From: Patella vulgata
Lineage: Eukaryota > Mollusca > Gastropoda > Patellidae
Direction: 5' to 3'
Length of the DNA stretch: 64,000 nt
Assembly (NCBI RefSeq): GCF_932274485.2
Contig: NC_065881.2
Span: 64,552,702 to 64,616,701 of the forward strand
Part shown: positions 49,059 through 61,059 of the stretch, one piece after another
How the letters are laid out: the number at the start of each line of letters is the position of its first letter
Numbering within the stretch: position 1 is the stretch's first letter
Notes under the pieces: generated by a model
What the model was told of the DNA's origin: nothing
Seen by the model: only the letters and a program-made list of their open reading frames with translations
Database searches by the model: none
Program-made: the position numbers and the translations under genes

Positions 49059-52000
49059 TAACAACCAGGTGTTAATCTTCCATGACTTACCATCCACTAT
49101 AACTAATGAAACAGGTGAACCGGGCAATATTTAACTACACAACGCTAACGTGATCATATTTACGTGTGTGTTGTGAAACGGAGTCCATGCTGTACCATAA
49201 TATAAACTAACTAAAATAAAGTGTAAGGTGATATTTTGATAAATATGATGTGGTTAAATTATTGTGACAAAATTATAGATTGGGTAGATTTGTTGACACT
49301 TTGTCACTGTAAGTAACAGCAGTAGGCATTGGAATTGTGTTAAACGAAATCTCCATATTTGGCTCCTCTTGTGTGTATTACGTATTTGACAAAAAACAAT
49401 CATCACTTAACAGTTTGTCGACTTCATCTGGTTAGTCCACCGCATTTTTCTTTTTAACCAAAGGTTAACTTATACCTCTCTAATATTTTCAACATCTTTG
49501 ACGGAAGATATAAATACTTCTGAACGTCAATCGAAGACTATCTGATTGGTGCATTCGGGAGTTAATACGGCGTGTTTAAAGGGGCTAAATCGCTAATATT
49601 TGGGTCGCAACGCATATAATAATGTAATGTGAATGGATATAAACTGATTTACATTTAACCGTTTCTGTTTTTACTGTAATTTCTAATCAGTTATGTTCGG
49701 CGAAATACGCCAGAAGTCTCAATTGAATGGCAATCTTTAGCGTCTGGTTATTCTGGTCTACACCGATGATATTTATTGCGCATGCTCTCCAGATAAGAAC
49801 ATAGCGTCACCATTTGACATGACTTGTGGAATGTGTCTAGCCACATTCTTTGAGTCCCCTGTTCCAAATGGCGCGGAAACGCATTATGGTACACGATTCG
49901 TGTACCAATGGCAACATTTTATTTTGTCTTGAATATTGGATATCAGAACCCCATCTTTTCCCTGTAAGATCACAAGACCAATGTTGATTTGAATTGACTA
50001 ATAACTCGTGTTTTCAATGTCGAAGAGTTTTGATGATATTGAGTTAGAGACTTAGCTACTTTAATAAATTAAGTGAGTTGTATGAAGTAATAAACCCCGG
50101 TCTCTTCGCTAGCCTTGGTTTGAACCATTAATTACTCTTACTTGTCATTCACATCCTCGGAAACACACACATCAATTCAATTCCACGACATCAACAACTA
50201 AATGATGATTCGGTTTAGTTTATTGTCACATGCAAGGCTTCACTTCTATTGTAAGTTTCTTTTCAGAAGTACGATGGTGAACTTTTTCATTCATTGATTA
50301 GTCCTTGCTCTTAGACGGACTTGATATTCCCACTGAAATTACTGTCGTTATTTTCTATGGTTGTTGTTTTGAGAATGACTGGTTTATGATTGAGAATCGG
50401 ACACAAGAAATACCATACTGCTGTTATTGATTCTTTGTTAAGATAGTAGCTTTGTGGCCAAATTACTTTATATTACACTTTGTGGTCGGACTTTGTTTTA
50501 ATCTCTGTTCGCGAGTTCAGATAATATCACTTATTATCAAACACTCAAGATTTTAACCTCAAAAATGTTTAATCTGGCAATTGAGATTTCAACACCATCA
50601 CGGTTAATTGACCCTCGGATTTTTTTGTTTTGTTTTGATTAAATCGAACCATGTTTTCTGCACTACTCGAGGTTTTAACATGAACGATGTCAATATATTC
50701 TCTGCTTAAGATTTCAATTTAAATCATGTTTAATTAAATTCTAAAGGGTTCAACTTGTTTTATTCTGTATTTTGAGCCTTCCACTACTCGGGGTATTAAT
50801 ACGAAAGATGTTGTATTCACTGGCATCGATGTTTTAATTGGAACTATGTTTTATTGAATATTTGCAAACGCAATTTTTTTTAAAAGTTATATTCAATTTA
50901 TAGGCCTACGCGCAACAAGTTAATTCTTAGTAAACTGACTTTTTATCCGATCTTTAGCCATTAATATAGTCCACACAGTTTCGAATTATTTGCATATAGA
51001 AGTAGAAATCCATGCCTATTATATTTTTTAGTATAATTTGTTGCATTGGTAAAAATTCAATTCTATTTTTTAAAAGGTGATTTAGGTCTGAAAACGCGGA
51101 TTTAACTCCAAACGAACATCAAAGAATTCTTTTATTTTCGCGGTAATCGAGTTAAAGACTATTTTCCTTCCACTAATTTAGCATCGACAATTGCGTTCTT
51201 ATCCCATTAAATTGTTTTCTAACTGAAAACTTGACCCATTGTCAATAACTTCTCAGAGAAGACAGCTGGATTCGTATTTCCAAATCATTTTCATTATGAT
51301 TGCTGTTTGTTGTGGAGTCGCGACATACATCTATTTATTTTCTAACCGACAACATGTAGATAAATAACAAACATTAGGACTATTAATAGAATACAAGGTG
51401 CAGTAAGTAATTGGGAAAGCATTATACCTGTCACTGTTCTCGCCTGTCAGCAATCATCAAGAAAACGGTTTTAACGTGTTCTCCGGTTTCCACTTAGTAC
51501 TAAAGATGACTTTCCGCTAGGTAATTTATGAAATGAAGATATACGGTATGCTAATCCTAAATGACTTAAAATACCCAGACCTCTTTAATTTGGGTAAAAA
51601 ATAGATGTGTTGATTTAAGTAAGTTCGATGGGTTGAATTGGTTTGTGAAGTGGATATGCAGTCTAGAATGGAGCCAATATCGAGACAAAGGCGATTTTGT
51701 TTCGAAGCTTTAAGCCAAAACAAAAAGTAGTCTCAATCATTCAGACAAATGTTCTACGTTGAAGACTGTGAGGTTCTGGGTGACCGAGACTAAAACAAAG
51801 AGAAGAAACCGAACATAATTTAAATAGACTTAACTCCCACTTAATATTGCGAAACGAAATTTAAATGTTCCATCACAAAACAAAGGCGATTATCCATGCC
51901 TTTTTATTTATGGTCATGATTGTGAATTTGTTGGTATCGTTTCACGCGTATTAGGTCAATAATAATTATTCAAATATTATTTTCACTGCTGAAAAGTAAA

Positions 52001-52748
52001 TAATTGGCAATGATTGGTGTCGTGTGCCAAACAGTGCATACTGCATGCTCATCCGTACCAATACCTTATAATAACGTATTGTCTCAAATTGAGGTTTGTT
52101 ATTATGACATTCTGCTAAATCTTTGTAAGCCAGTTATTCTCTAATATACTTTTATCTTTCTCCCAGATTAGCCTATTATTCACAACTGAAAGTGTTTTGA
52201 ATGGATGGACAAGCAAAATCAATACCCTTGTGAACCCATTAACTTCATTCTTTGTTTGAAATATTTCTTTTTTTTTTTTTAAAAAAATGGGGTACAATGG
52301 GTATGTTTGAATTAGATTTTGCAAAAAATGCGACTATTCTCTCAAGTAATCTTAAGTAATTTACGTTTTTTACGTCCAGTTAACGGGTCGTATAGCGTGT
52401 TCATGTGCTCTTCCAGCAGTTGAATGGAAGAGCATTCCCCTGCCCCTTACTCAAGTAGACCATAGCCTATACGATAGGTGATAATTGGGTTAATTATATG
52501 GTATCGCATTATATTTAATTTCTTTGTTTCAGTGATAATACCCCTTTATGATAAAGTAACTTCTGAATAACAAAATAAAGTGGCTATATATGATCGCCGA
52601 CAATAGAGTGTTAAAATGTAGTTCTGATAGTGGATGGCCTATTATTTAGTTAACTTAACATTTTCCCCAACTATAAACACGTAGTTTGTAATTCAGTTGT
52701 AACTGGGGGTAACTGGTGCAGCTTTTATGATTAACATATTAATTATGT
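49059..52748. other. No gene or clear repeat seen, apart from one tiny hairpin
   Basis: Unique-looking AT-rich sequence, presumably intron 1 of the GPCR gene or intergenic. A tiny hairpin element lies at 51728-51795 and a poly(T)/poly(A) pair near 52270. Confidence 0.4.
51728..51795. repeat. Tiny hairpin element (about 68 bp)
   Basis: AGTCTCAATCATTCAGAC at one end and TCTGGGTGACCGAGACT at the other. The same termini (AGTCTCGGTCATCCAGAC ... GGATGACCGAGGCT) bound about 75 bp within each arm of the foldback at 11051-12983, with a weaker copy at 56027-56098. Confidence 0.6.
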
Positions 52749-52810
52749 TTGACCAGATTGAACGAGGACTATGTTAACCGCAAATCACTTCCTTTTTCAC
52801 AAAACTGTCG

Positions 52811-53042
52811 ACTGAAATGGCTAATAAATACGCTCTCCCCAGTCGTGGTATATCGCCCGCTGTCGACTTGCATCAACTCGCCGAATATTGGTAACGGAAG
52901 ACCATTTTTTCGCAAATGCAGATTTCCCGAGCTAATATTTGGAAATTTGTTACAAGCCAACAGCGGGCGCATAGAAAATCCGACAGCAGTCGACCGCGAT
53001 AGAACACGACTGGGGAGGGCACATTTATTAGCCATTTCGAGA
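52811..53042. repeat. Foldback of about 230 bp, open on both strands
   Basis: GAAATGGCTAATAAATACGC with CTCCCCAGTCGTG on the left, complement on the right. CGCCCGCTGT pairs further in. Long open frames on both strands (105 and 101 codons) follow from the symmetry and show no domain. Confidence 0.78.
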
Positions 53043-53585
53043 TGTTTGACTGTTTTCATGGGCTGAAATTCCAACGCGTGTTGTAAATATTGGGTGAGCT
53101 TTGATTCGGTCTGCTCCAGCGAACTTCGAGCTTTGAAAGGGAATTAAGAACATGTTATAGTAATGACCAACGGTAAAGCGACAAGAGCATATCAGATTGT
53201 GTGTCTATGCCAATTACACCCGTCACCCGATCAATGCAGTCTGTAATGAAGTTAATAAAGTAAAACGGGTCAAGTTTACTACAACCAACCATTTTCATTT
53301 CAGTCAAATTTCTTATGTAAGGGTAGACAGCGTAATAGCATGCTATATCTAATATTGTATTCTAATGATGACGTTGTAAACCTCAAGAACTTCGACCTTC
53401 CGACAAAAATCAATTCAAAAACTCCTGCTAATGAACTTTTAGTTACAATGAAATAGCATTTTGGTTTAATCTTGATTGAAACAGTACGTAACTGGGATAA
53501 TAGCGATAACTTTTATACATTAATGGCATTTTTTAGTTTTAGTTTTGATAATAATGTGTATATTAATAATGCACTTTATTGATAC

Positions 53586-53725
53586 AACTACATCTTCAAT
53601 AGAAGGCTTGATCTCGCTTTAACTCCGCACATCCTATCAAGACCTTCTCGTAATACTCTGCATTTTTCGTCATCAATTTCGATTGGTTACTGTCCAAGCT
53701 CGCGACCTCTCAGATTCCTCGATAA
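53586..53725 (-). repeat. Dispersed repeat related to the RLR intron 13 duplication
   Basis: In minus orientation: TCGAGGAATCTGAGAGG, AACCAATCGAAATTGATG and AAAGCGAGATCAAGCCTTCT, as in the units at 7090 and 7287. Confidence 0.8.
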
Positions 53726-54094
53726 AAAATATCATAGCGAATACCAACTGAAATGTCTAGTTGTGATCATCGAGTTCAAGGTTCGTTCAATGTTAAGGTT
53801 GCTGGAACTGTTCCACTTCAAACCAAACTTTTAACGGCTGTGGACGTATCTACTATCTATTCCTTTATGTGTTTGTATCTCATGCCTGTGGTAAAGGGAG
53901 ATAACGTACCTAAACGTTTGGGAAATTCAGACTAATCTAGCAACGGATAGGCGTCGTTACTTCAGAAATATGATATCATTAAGGCTTTAAGCTCAATCAA
54001 GTAACGGTTTTAAAACTTACACTTTCTAGCTGGGGAAACATATCCGTTAAATATTGTACACATGAAAATACAAAATGTTAGGGTATGAATGACA

Positions 54095-54560
54095 TTTGCA
54101 AAATCGTGAGGGCATTTTGTTAAATCGTGTCATCTTCGGGTCATACTTGGGTATGACTCCTCACGAAGACAATGTGGGCGTATATAAAGGCCCCACATCT
54201 ACACCAGATGGCTCAGGATTGCTCAGGAATGACACAGGAAGATGCCCTGAGGTTGGCCTTTTTTATATGTTCACGTTACCATGACACATGAAAAACGCGA
54301 GAGGAGAAAATTGCTCAATGGCACCGATGATCACACAAAGTAAAGGCGAAGATGACACGATTTGACAGAATGCCATCACGATGGCCTTATGAAGGGCAAA
54401 ATGGATACACGAATTCAAAACGAAAATGAACCTTCGCAAGTCTATCGGCAATTTTTGGGCATGCCAAAGTTTTTGACAGCGCTCACGAAGTTGCTGACAG
54501 TGCCTGAGAAACTCCACAGACGGTTATTTGGTGGCTTAAGATGCCCTCACGAATGGCCGG
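54095..54560. repeat. Inverted repeats around AAATCGTGTCATCTTCG
   Basis: GGGCATTTTGTTAAATCGTG with TCATCTTCG (54103-54131) is inverted at 54346-54375. AATCGTGAGGGCAT at the left pairs with ATGCCCTCACGAA at about 54541. It looks like a foldback element; the short open frames across it show no domain. Confidence 0.6.
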
Positions 54561-54689
54561 ATGTATGCGACCAGAGCCGAATTTGAACATTTACTTTATC
54601 GCGTGTCAATCTGGTTTCAGTTTGATAACAATATATACAGGTGTTTATACCAATATAAGCCTATTGTATAAATTAAGTTTCGTGAATCT

Positions 54690-54804
54690 TGCCACTGCTA
54701 AAGACCCCTACGCGCAAGCGAATTATTGAAACAAAATTAAACCATATGTTAGTCGGGAAATGACATAGTCTGTGTCGAGTGGACGTTAAACCCCATTTCT
54801 CTCT
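54690..54804 (+). mobile_element. SINE family B, 3' half
   Basis: CCACTGCTAAAGACCCCTAC, GCGCAAGCGAATTATTGAAA and tail TGGACGTTAAACCCCATTTC with CT repeats. Confidence 0.85.
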
Positions 54805-55064
54805 CGCCACTGCTTATCGAAAAGCACATGCTGTTTAGAACGTGGGCAACCTGACTTATCTGTTCGATCAGACCGTTCTACAATCTAACAGACGGTGTTT
54901 ATCAGTGATTAACATCTCAGAGCCTGTTGTATTTGGTTGCATTATTATTGTTATATACAATTATTTAATTCACGCAACAGCAGTTAATCTAAATGACACT
55001 ATGTAATATATACATATAATGTACACAGATGTTGTATAAATTTAACATTTATTAATTGAATTGT

Positions 55065-55471
55065 TTAAACATACATTATGCAAGAGCTAAATCTGACAAT
55101 TGCTGGTCTTTCCTTAGGCCTGAAATGTTATCTAAATTATTATTTAGACTTTAATTAACTTATCCAGACCATAATCAACTCTCGATGCCAACGCTAATCT
55201 GCGATATTTTCTGGATAAGAATCATATCTGCTGTTTAACGCTCATTGATAATTAAATTTAAAAAACTGGACAATCGAGACTATTTTTTTTATCGTCTCAA
55301 CTTTAGTAATGATGATCGAGGCTAGACCCAAAATTCAATCGCTAAAATCTCGGTTCAGAGTGGATCAATTTGATTGGAATTTTCAGCAAATTGCCTTTAC
55401 ATTATCTAGTTTTTAACTATTACAGTGAGAACTGCCAGCTCGTTATCTAATCTCCCATAATGTATCTTTAA
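55065..55471 (-). mobile_element. TTAA-ended MITE, copy 9
   Basis: Complete inverted copy from TTAAACATACATTATGCAAG to CCATAATGTATCTTTAA. Confidence 0.92.
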
Positions 55472-55477
55472 GTAATT

Positions 55478-55560
55478 TAGCTTTGTCATTACTGAGCGAT
55501 ATGGTAAACAGTCCTTTGCCAAAGGACTGTTTACCATATCGCTCAGTAATGACAAAGCTA
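55478..55560. repeat. Perfect 83-bp palindrome (41-bp arms, 1-bp centre)
   Basis: Arms start TAGCTTTGTCATTACTGAGC and meet at CCTTTG-C-CAAAGG. I found no mismatch. It begins 7 bp beyond the end of a MITE copy. Confidence 0.95.
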
Positions 55561-56889
55561 GGGTGACCCATGCGCCTACAGAAATACAGTCAACCGCTGA
55601 TAGTTCGAGACTACCACTGAAGCGTGCACATTCGCCGTGTCGAGGCCAACTTTCTGACAGTCTGATACTATAAATAGCCATGGCACGTGCAATTCTCTAC
55701 AAATCTATCAACTATTACAGCCGTAAAAAATTTATTGTTGACGATTTTGAATAGCAGTAAAATTAAGCTTCTTGGTTATTACAGCAGATTTAGAAATTAC
55801 GTTCGTTTCATTTTTTAATCGCTTTATCATTAACTGTACCGTTAAGAGCGGCATCTTTTGGTTTAGTACAAATAATATCTCTGAAACACTCGGGTTAGAC
55901 AGGAACATGATACTAGCAGTAGTTTCATTTTACTTTTACAAGCTTTTTAAAACAATTGTTGAGCTAGCTAACGTGCTCATTTCTAAACTCAATTTCCTGT
56001 TCTAGCTTTCTGTTATGTTTCGTAAAAAAGTAGTCTTGAGTATCCCGACCTGTCAGTCAGCCCTAGAATGGTCGATAGACTGGTTAAGCGAGACTAATTT
56101 CAAAACAAGGGCACATAACCTATCTTTTACTCAAAAGTGTCTGGATGTTATGGACGACACATGGAACCAGTTTTCAGTCTATTATTTATAGATGATTAAT
56201 GGTCATAGCTTATTAAGTACAACATGATCGTTTATTTAGTGACTATAATTGTGTGAAACTGATTTGAGGCTTGGCATATATATAAATATTGTGGCGAAAT
56301 TGTCGAGATATATGGAGATATTTATTTATGGTGGGTCACCCTAACACTACTTTGCCGATACCGTTTTTAGGACATCGAATTTTGTCTAATGGTTTGGATT
56401 ATTCGTACTTGGTTTTATATTATTTCTGAGTACTATACTTGAATCGTGGGGGCATATAATCAACGAGTTGACCACGAACATCACCAAATTCTATACACGC
56501 CACTAATAGTTAATGCTTTGCTAAAACCGATTCATAGTTTCTGTAATTTTGTACTCTTGGGTATTGTTATAAATTATTATATAAGATTCTGTTCAACCGC
56601 TAGACGCCTCCAATCAAAAAAAGAATTTCAAATGTCCCATCGGAAATATTTTTGTACGTTATGCTCTCCGTAATGACCCTTAAAATGTCTAACAAATGCA
56701 ATGTTAATGTTGTAAATTTGTAAATTTGCGTGTTTCAGACAATATCTAATTTGTAACGGTTTACTCAACCAAATTTATTGTTAACAAGCATGTAGTTAAA
56801 TGATCACTTCGTTTAAGACTTTTGTTTTTGACATCATAAATAATACTACATTATCTGTCTATCCATCATGATCATACGGAAGCGTATAT

Positions 56890-58830
56890 ATAGGGGTCAT
56901 GAAAATTTTTGTTATCAACTGATATTGTTATAGTATTTATCTTTGTGATTACCAAAATTATTATTTTTATTATTTTTTTCCCCGGGAGCCTATTTCTCAG
57001 TGCCTGTAACAGATACCGACCTGGGACCTAATGTTCTATTATGAAACTTCTGTGCAGACCGGAAGTGGTTGAATTTGGTACGGTGCCAAAAAATCAGACA
57101 CCGGCCGTAGTTTTGTCAAATATTTCCCTTTTTTCAAACAAATTACAATACCGGAAACCCTGAGTCTTTTCCGGAAAGATAGCAGTTGAATATTTCGAAA
57201 TTTCGAAACTTTGTGGTTGAGTTATATCGTTCGAAAATTGCAAACATGTCGTTTACTAGACAATTTTTGTTAATTTTCAAAATATTCAAATTTGACCAAC
57301 ATTTCTGGATACCTGAAGTCAATCCGATTCCAGTAATATAAGTTTCATTCAGAGTTATCGCCCTTTTTTTCGATTTTTAAAAAAAAAAAAATTGCACATT
57401 TTGTATCCTACTTTTTGTCTTTTTACGACCAAATCGATGTTTCTGAAACTTCTGGAGCATGAAGTCATATGGCCATAGCAAGGGGTAAAGCAATTTCAGC
57501 AATGAACCGTTGACCGGAAAAAGTCGAAATAATGTCCGATATATTGAAAACAACGCAAAAATGGACACTTTTGGGATATCAACGGATTAAACCAATTAAG
57601 GTAGCGTTGGTTGGACCCATGAATGGACTATCGTGTGATACCCAATTCATACAGATACAGTGATTAGACAGCAAAATATGGCACGCTGAAAATCAAGTAT
57701 TTTCTGATTTGGAGCGTTTTCGGACGCCTGTATCTCGAAAACTGCACCAACGATTGTTTTTTAAACTTTCTCTAACGAGAGCCCCCGCGTTAGTGTTGTT
57801 TATGAAGACATTCAATAGGACTTTAAAATAGCTGGAATAGGAGAAAAAAGGGACTAAAAATCGAAAATAGTCGAGAAATCGTTAAATTTTCGAAAATGCT
57901 CTTTTATTTTTTTTATTTTTATAGATTTTCAAAAAAGGTTTATATATTAAGATAGCTGTTTTAATGATGATTCTAATAATGTATAATATGTATTCAGTTA
58001 TCGATATTTTGACATTTTTGCATTTATGGCACATTTAAAGATGGGATTCCTCATGATGATTCCATCTCATCAGATAATGTAATGTATCATTATAGAGCCC
58101 TGCGACTATTTAATTGCCCAAACTGGTTACTAAAACTATCCCGACAACGATCTCCATACCGGAAGTATTCAAAAAATGAAAAAAAAGGTTAAAGTGGCGC
58201 TCTTTCGAAAAACTTGATTTCTCCGTCAGATATTAGCGGACCAAACGAACAAAAGTTTTGTTGGATAGACCCATTAATGGACTATCATATGACATCTAAA
58301 TGATACAAATTCGAGGCTTAGGGCAATAGATTATGAGATGCTGAAAATCTAGTATTTTCCTTTTTGGAGCCTATTCAGACGCTGTTATCTCGAAAACTGC
58401 TCTTAGTTTTTTTTTCTTAAACTTCTGTTACTTAGAGTTCTATTGGGGATCTAGGGTGTGAAACCAAATTTAAAAGCCTCAATATGATATAAAGGGTCCG
58501 AAAAGAGCCCCAATCTTTAAAAGAAATCGAAAAATAGTTAAATTCCTGGAAATGCCCTTCTAATTTATCTTTTAAACCGCTCAATGGATGTTTCTGAAAC
58601 TTTTGGTACAGGAAGTTAAGTTCCTATACCACTTGTTAAATCTATCCCGACAATGATCTGTAAACCGGAAGTATAGTCGAAAAATATTCGATATTTTTAA
58701 TTTTAAAAAAACAGTAAAAAATGGGAGCTCTTGCGAAAATCTTGCGATTTCAACGTCGGTTCTCACCGGATCAAACCAAATAAAGTATCGTTTGGTAGCT
58801 CGATGAATGGGCTATTGTATGACTCTTCCT
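56890..58830 (+). repeat. Degenerate array with units of about 0.53-0.65 kb
   Basis: Shared blocks: CATGAATGGACTATC (57619, 58273, 58803), CTGTATCTCGAAAACTGC (about 57729 and 58385), CGATGTTTCTGAAACTT and GACCGGAAAAAG/AACCGGAAGTA. All frames are interrupted; origin unknown. Confidence 0.7.
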
Positions 58831-58879
58831 GTCTAATTCCCGAAAGTAGGTTCAGTGCTGCTGGCAGGTCTAGTTATCT

Positions 58880-59040
58880 TTATTTTTAATGAAGCTAAAG
58901 TCATTGTTATTATTATCAGTGTGTGTTCATGCATATCTATGTAATATATTATTGAATTATATGACTATGTCTAAGTGTATATGTATGCATGCTGTCTTTA
59001 GTGGACGCTTTGATGCAATAAACATAACATCTTATCTTAT
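58880..59040 (+). other. Possible 3' end of a non-LTR retroelement or transcript
   Basis: GATGCAATAAACATAACATC followed by TTATCTTATTATC looks like a poly(A) signal and short tail repeats. There is no coding support nearby, so this is only a suggestion. Confidence 0.25.
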
Positions 59041-59450
59041 TATCTGAGAGATTTTCATGCATTCGACTAACCACAAAGCCGCGTCAATCGTCTGTATCTG
59101 TCGATAATACAATAAATGTCTACGCATGTATTCTGAACTATTGAGGTGTAATTCTATTTAGTTTCATTTTTGATGTTGCACCGAGAAAAAAAGAAAGAAA
59201 GACAAGTGAAAACAAAAGAGGTAATCCAATTTTAATTAGATTGCAGTTGTTACCAATCGGTGTTTGTATCTAACCACCAAAGTGTAGTACTTGAAGGCAT
59301 TTATTCTATTAGACTGTTCAAGAATAAACATTAATAATTTACAACTATAATATAACTCAACCGAAATTAATTTTCATTTAATATAAAATAATTATCACCC
59401 TCTACGGGGCAAAAATTGAAACCTTTTAATGTTACATAACAATACAGAAC

Positions 59451-59960
59451 TTAAAGATGCAGTATGTAATAAGATTTAGATAAAGAGCTGACAGTTCGCA
59501 CAATAATAGTTAAAACACAAAGGGAAAATGTTGGGAATTTCAGTCAAATTACTTCATTTTGGTCGGAGTTTTCGTCGATTGCAGAACAGTGTAGTCATGA
59601 TTGGCATTGCTACCGTTGTTACGATAATAAACAAAGTCTCGATAATCCATTTTTAAGTTAATTCATTAACTGCCAATCGTATTGAAATTTGTTGAATGTT
59701 TAGAGCATCGGGTGTCATCGAGAGTTGAATACGATCTTGGCAAGTTAATAAATGTCAAATTAATAATTTATACAACATTTAAGGCCTAAAGAAAAAAGAT
59801 CAAGTAATATGCTCATTTTGCACCATTATGTTGTAGTATTGGGTAGTATGTGGTGATATTGGAGTGGTATTGGAGTGGTATTGGGTAGTATTCGGTAGTG
59901 TTGGGTAAATCGTCCCGCCGCCTAATAGGCAGATTTAGCTTTTGAATAATGCATCTTTAA
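59451..59960 (+). mobile_element. TTAA-ended MITE, copy 10, with internal minisatellite
   Basis: TTAAAGATGCAGTATGTAAT to AATAATGCATCTTTAA. Between GGCCTAAAGAAA and AATAGGCAGATTTAGC there is an extra segment of about 120 bp with six or so copies of GTATTGGGTA/GTATTGGAGTG. Confidence 0.85.
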
Positions 59961-60287
59961 ATAACGAGAAACCCTCTAGGCGTTGATTTAGTATCTTCTT
60001 GTAATCTACCATGATAATTTTCCCTGTCATGTTTTGTTTCCTTTGTGTTCTACCCCTAAATGATCGATGAATTCCCAGGTTGACGAAAAGAAGCATCTTT
60101 TCGTTATCTATTGAAATAAAACAAATCACTACATTTGACACTATACTTCATTTGAAAATATCTGTTTTATATCATGTTAATGATTTAAAGTCCCGGGGGG
60201 ATATAAAAAAAAATTGACAGGGCTAATAATTTATTCTATTTTATAGCAAGTTTATTGTAGTTTGTAACGCATCGCTTAAGATAACTG

Positions 60288-60520
60288 TAAAAACAAAACC
60301 CCTAATATATTTTTTCATCCTTTTTAACATACTTTCATTTCTCCTCGGTGACTTGATAATGGATTGAACACATTATAATAAAACCCATATTACATTATAC
60401 ACGCTAAACAAAACCCCTAATATATTTTTTCATCCTTTTTAACATACTTTCATTTCTCCTCGGTGACTTGATAATGGATTGAACACATTATAATAAAACC
60501 CATGTTACATTATACACGCT
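60288..60520 (+). repeat. 115-bp tandem duplication
   Basis: AAACAAAACCCCTAATATAT through CATTATACACGCT occurs twice. I saw a single base difference (CCCATATTAC and CCCATGTTAC). Confidence 0.92.
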
Positions 60521-61059
60521 ACCAATAGAAAGTCCGTCGTATTTCCCGAATAATTAACATAGCTTCAACTTAACAACAATCAAATCAGTTTCAACAATAT
60601 TGTATCTTAACAATTTTAGCGCAATACACGGTTTAGCTCGGGTTCTTTTGACTTTCAGATAAAGTGCATTCTATAAACAGCTTTGCATTTTGGAATGTGG
60701 GAGTTGTCTTGTTTTCTTACCAGTGTGCAATTCCTGGTTTCATGCCGATCGTTGTCGAATTGGCGCATCCTTTGACTTTTGAAAGAGCGTTGTCACAGGA
60801 AGAAGATGATTAAAAAGTTTGAAAAGAAATTCAATGTTTATTTGGCTTAGATCTAGACTAAGCAATCAGATATTCGGCGATATTACATCGATAACATGAT
60901 TGACATTATTAAATGAAAATTAAAATATTATTTGGCAGGTAACCAAACACACGCCTACCTGCGCTAACACTTAACAGTTGTTGTAAAACAATGGTATTGG
61001 CAGGTGTATCACACATGTATTAATTTAGTTACTAAGACATCACGTCAGTTTGATTAGAT

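Noticed and set aside
52749-53074. Overlapping open frames of over 100 codons on both strands
   Set aside because: Caused by an inverted repeat; neither shows a domain or splice context.
54263-54517. 84-codon minus frame with a hydrophobic stretch
   Set aside because: It lies in an inverted-repeat element and has no partner exon or domain.
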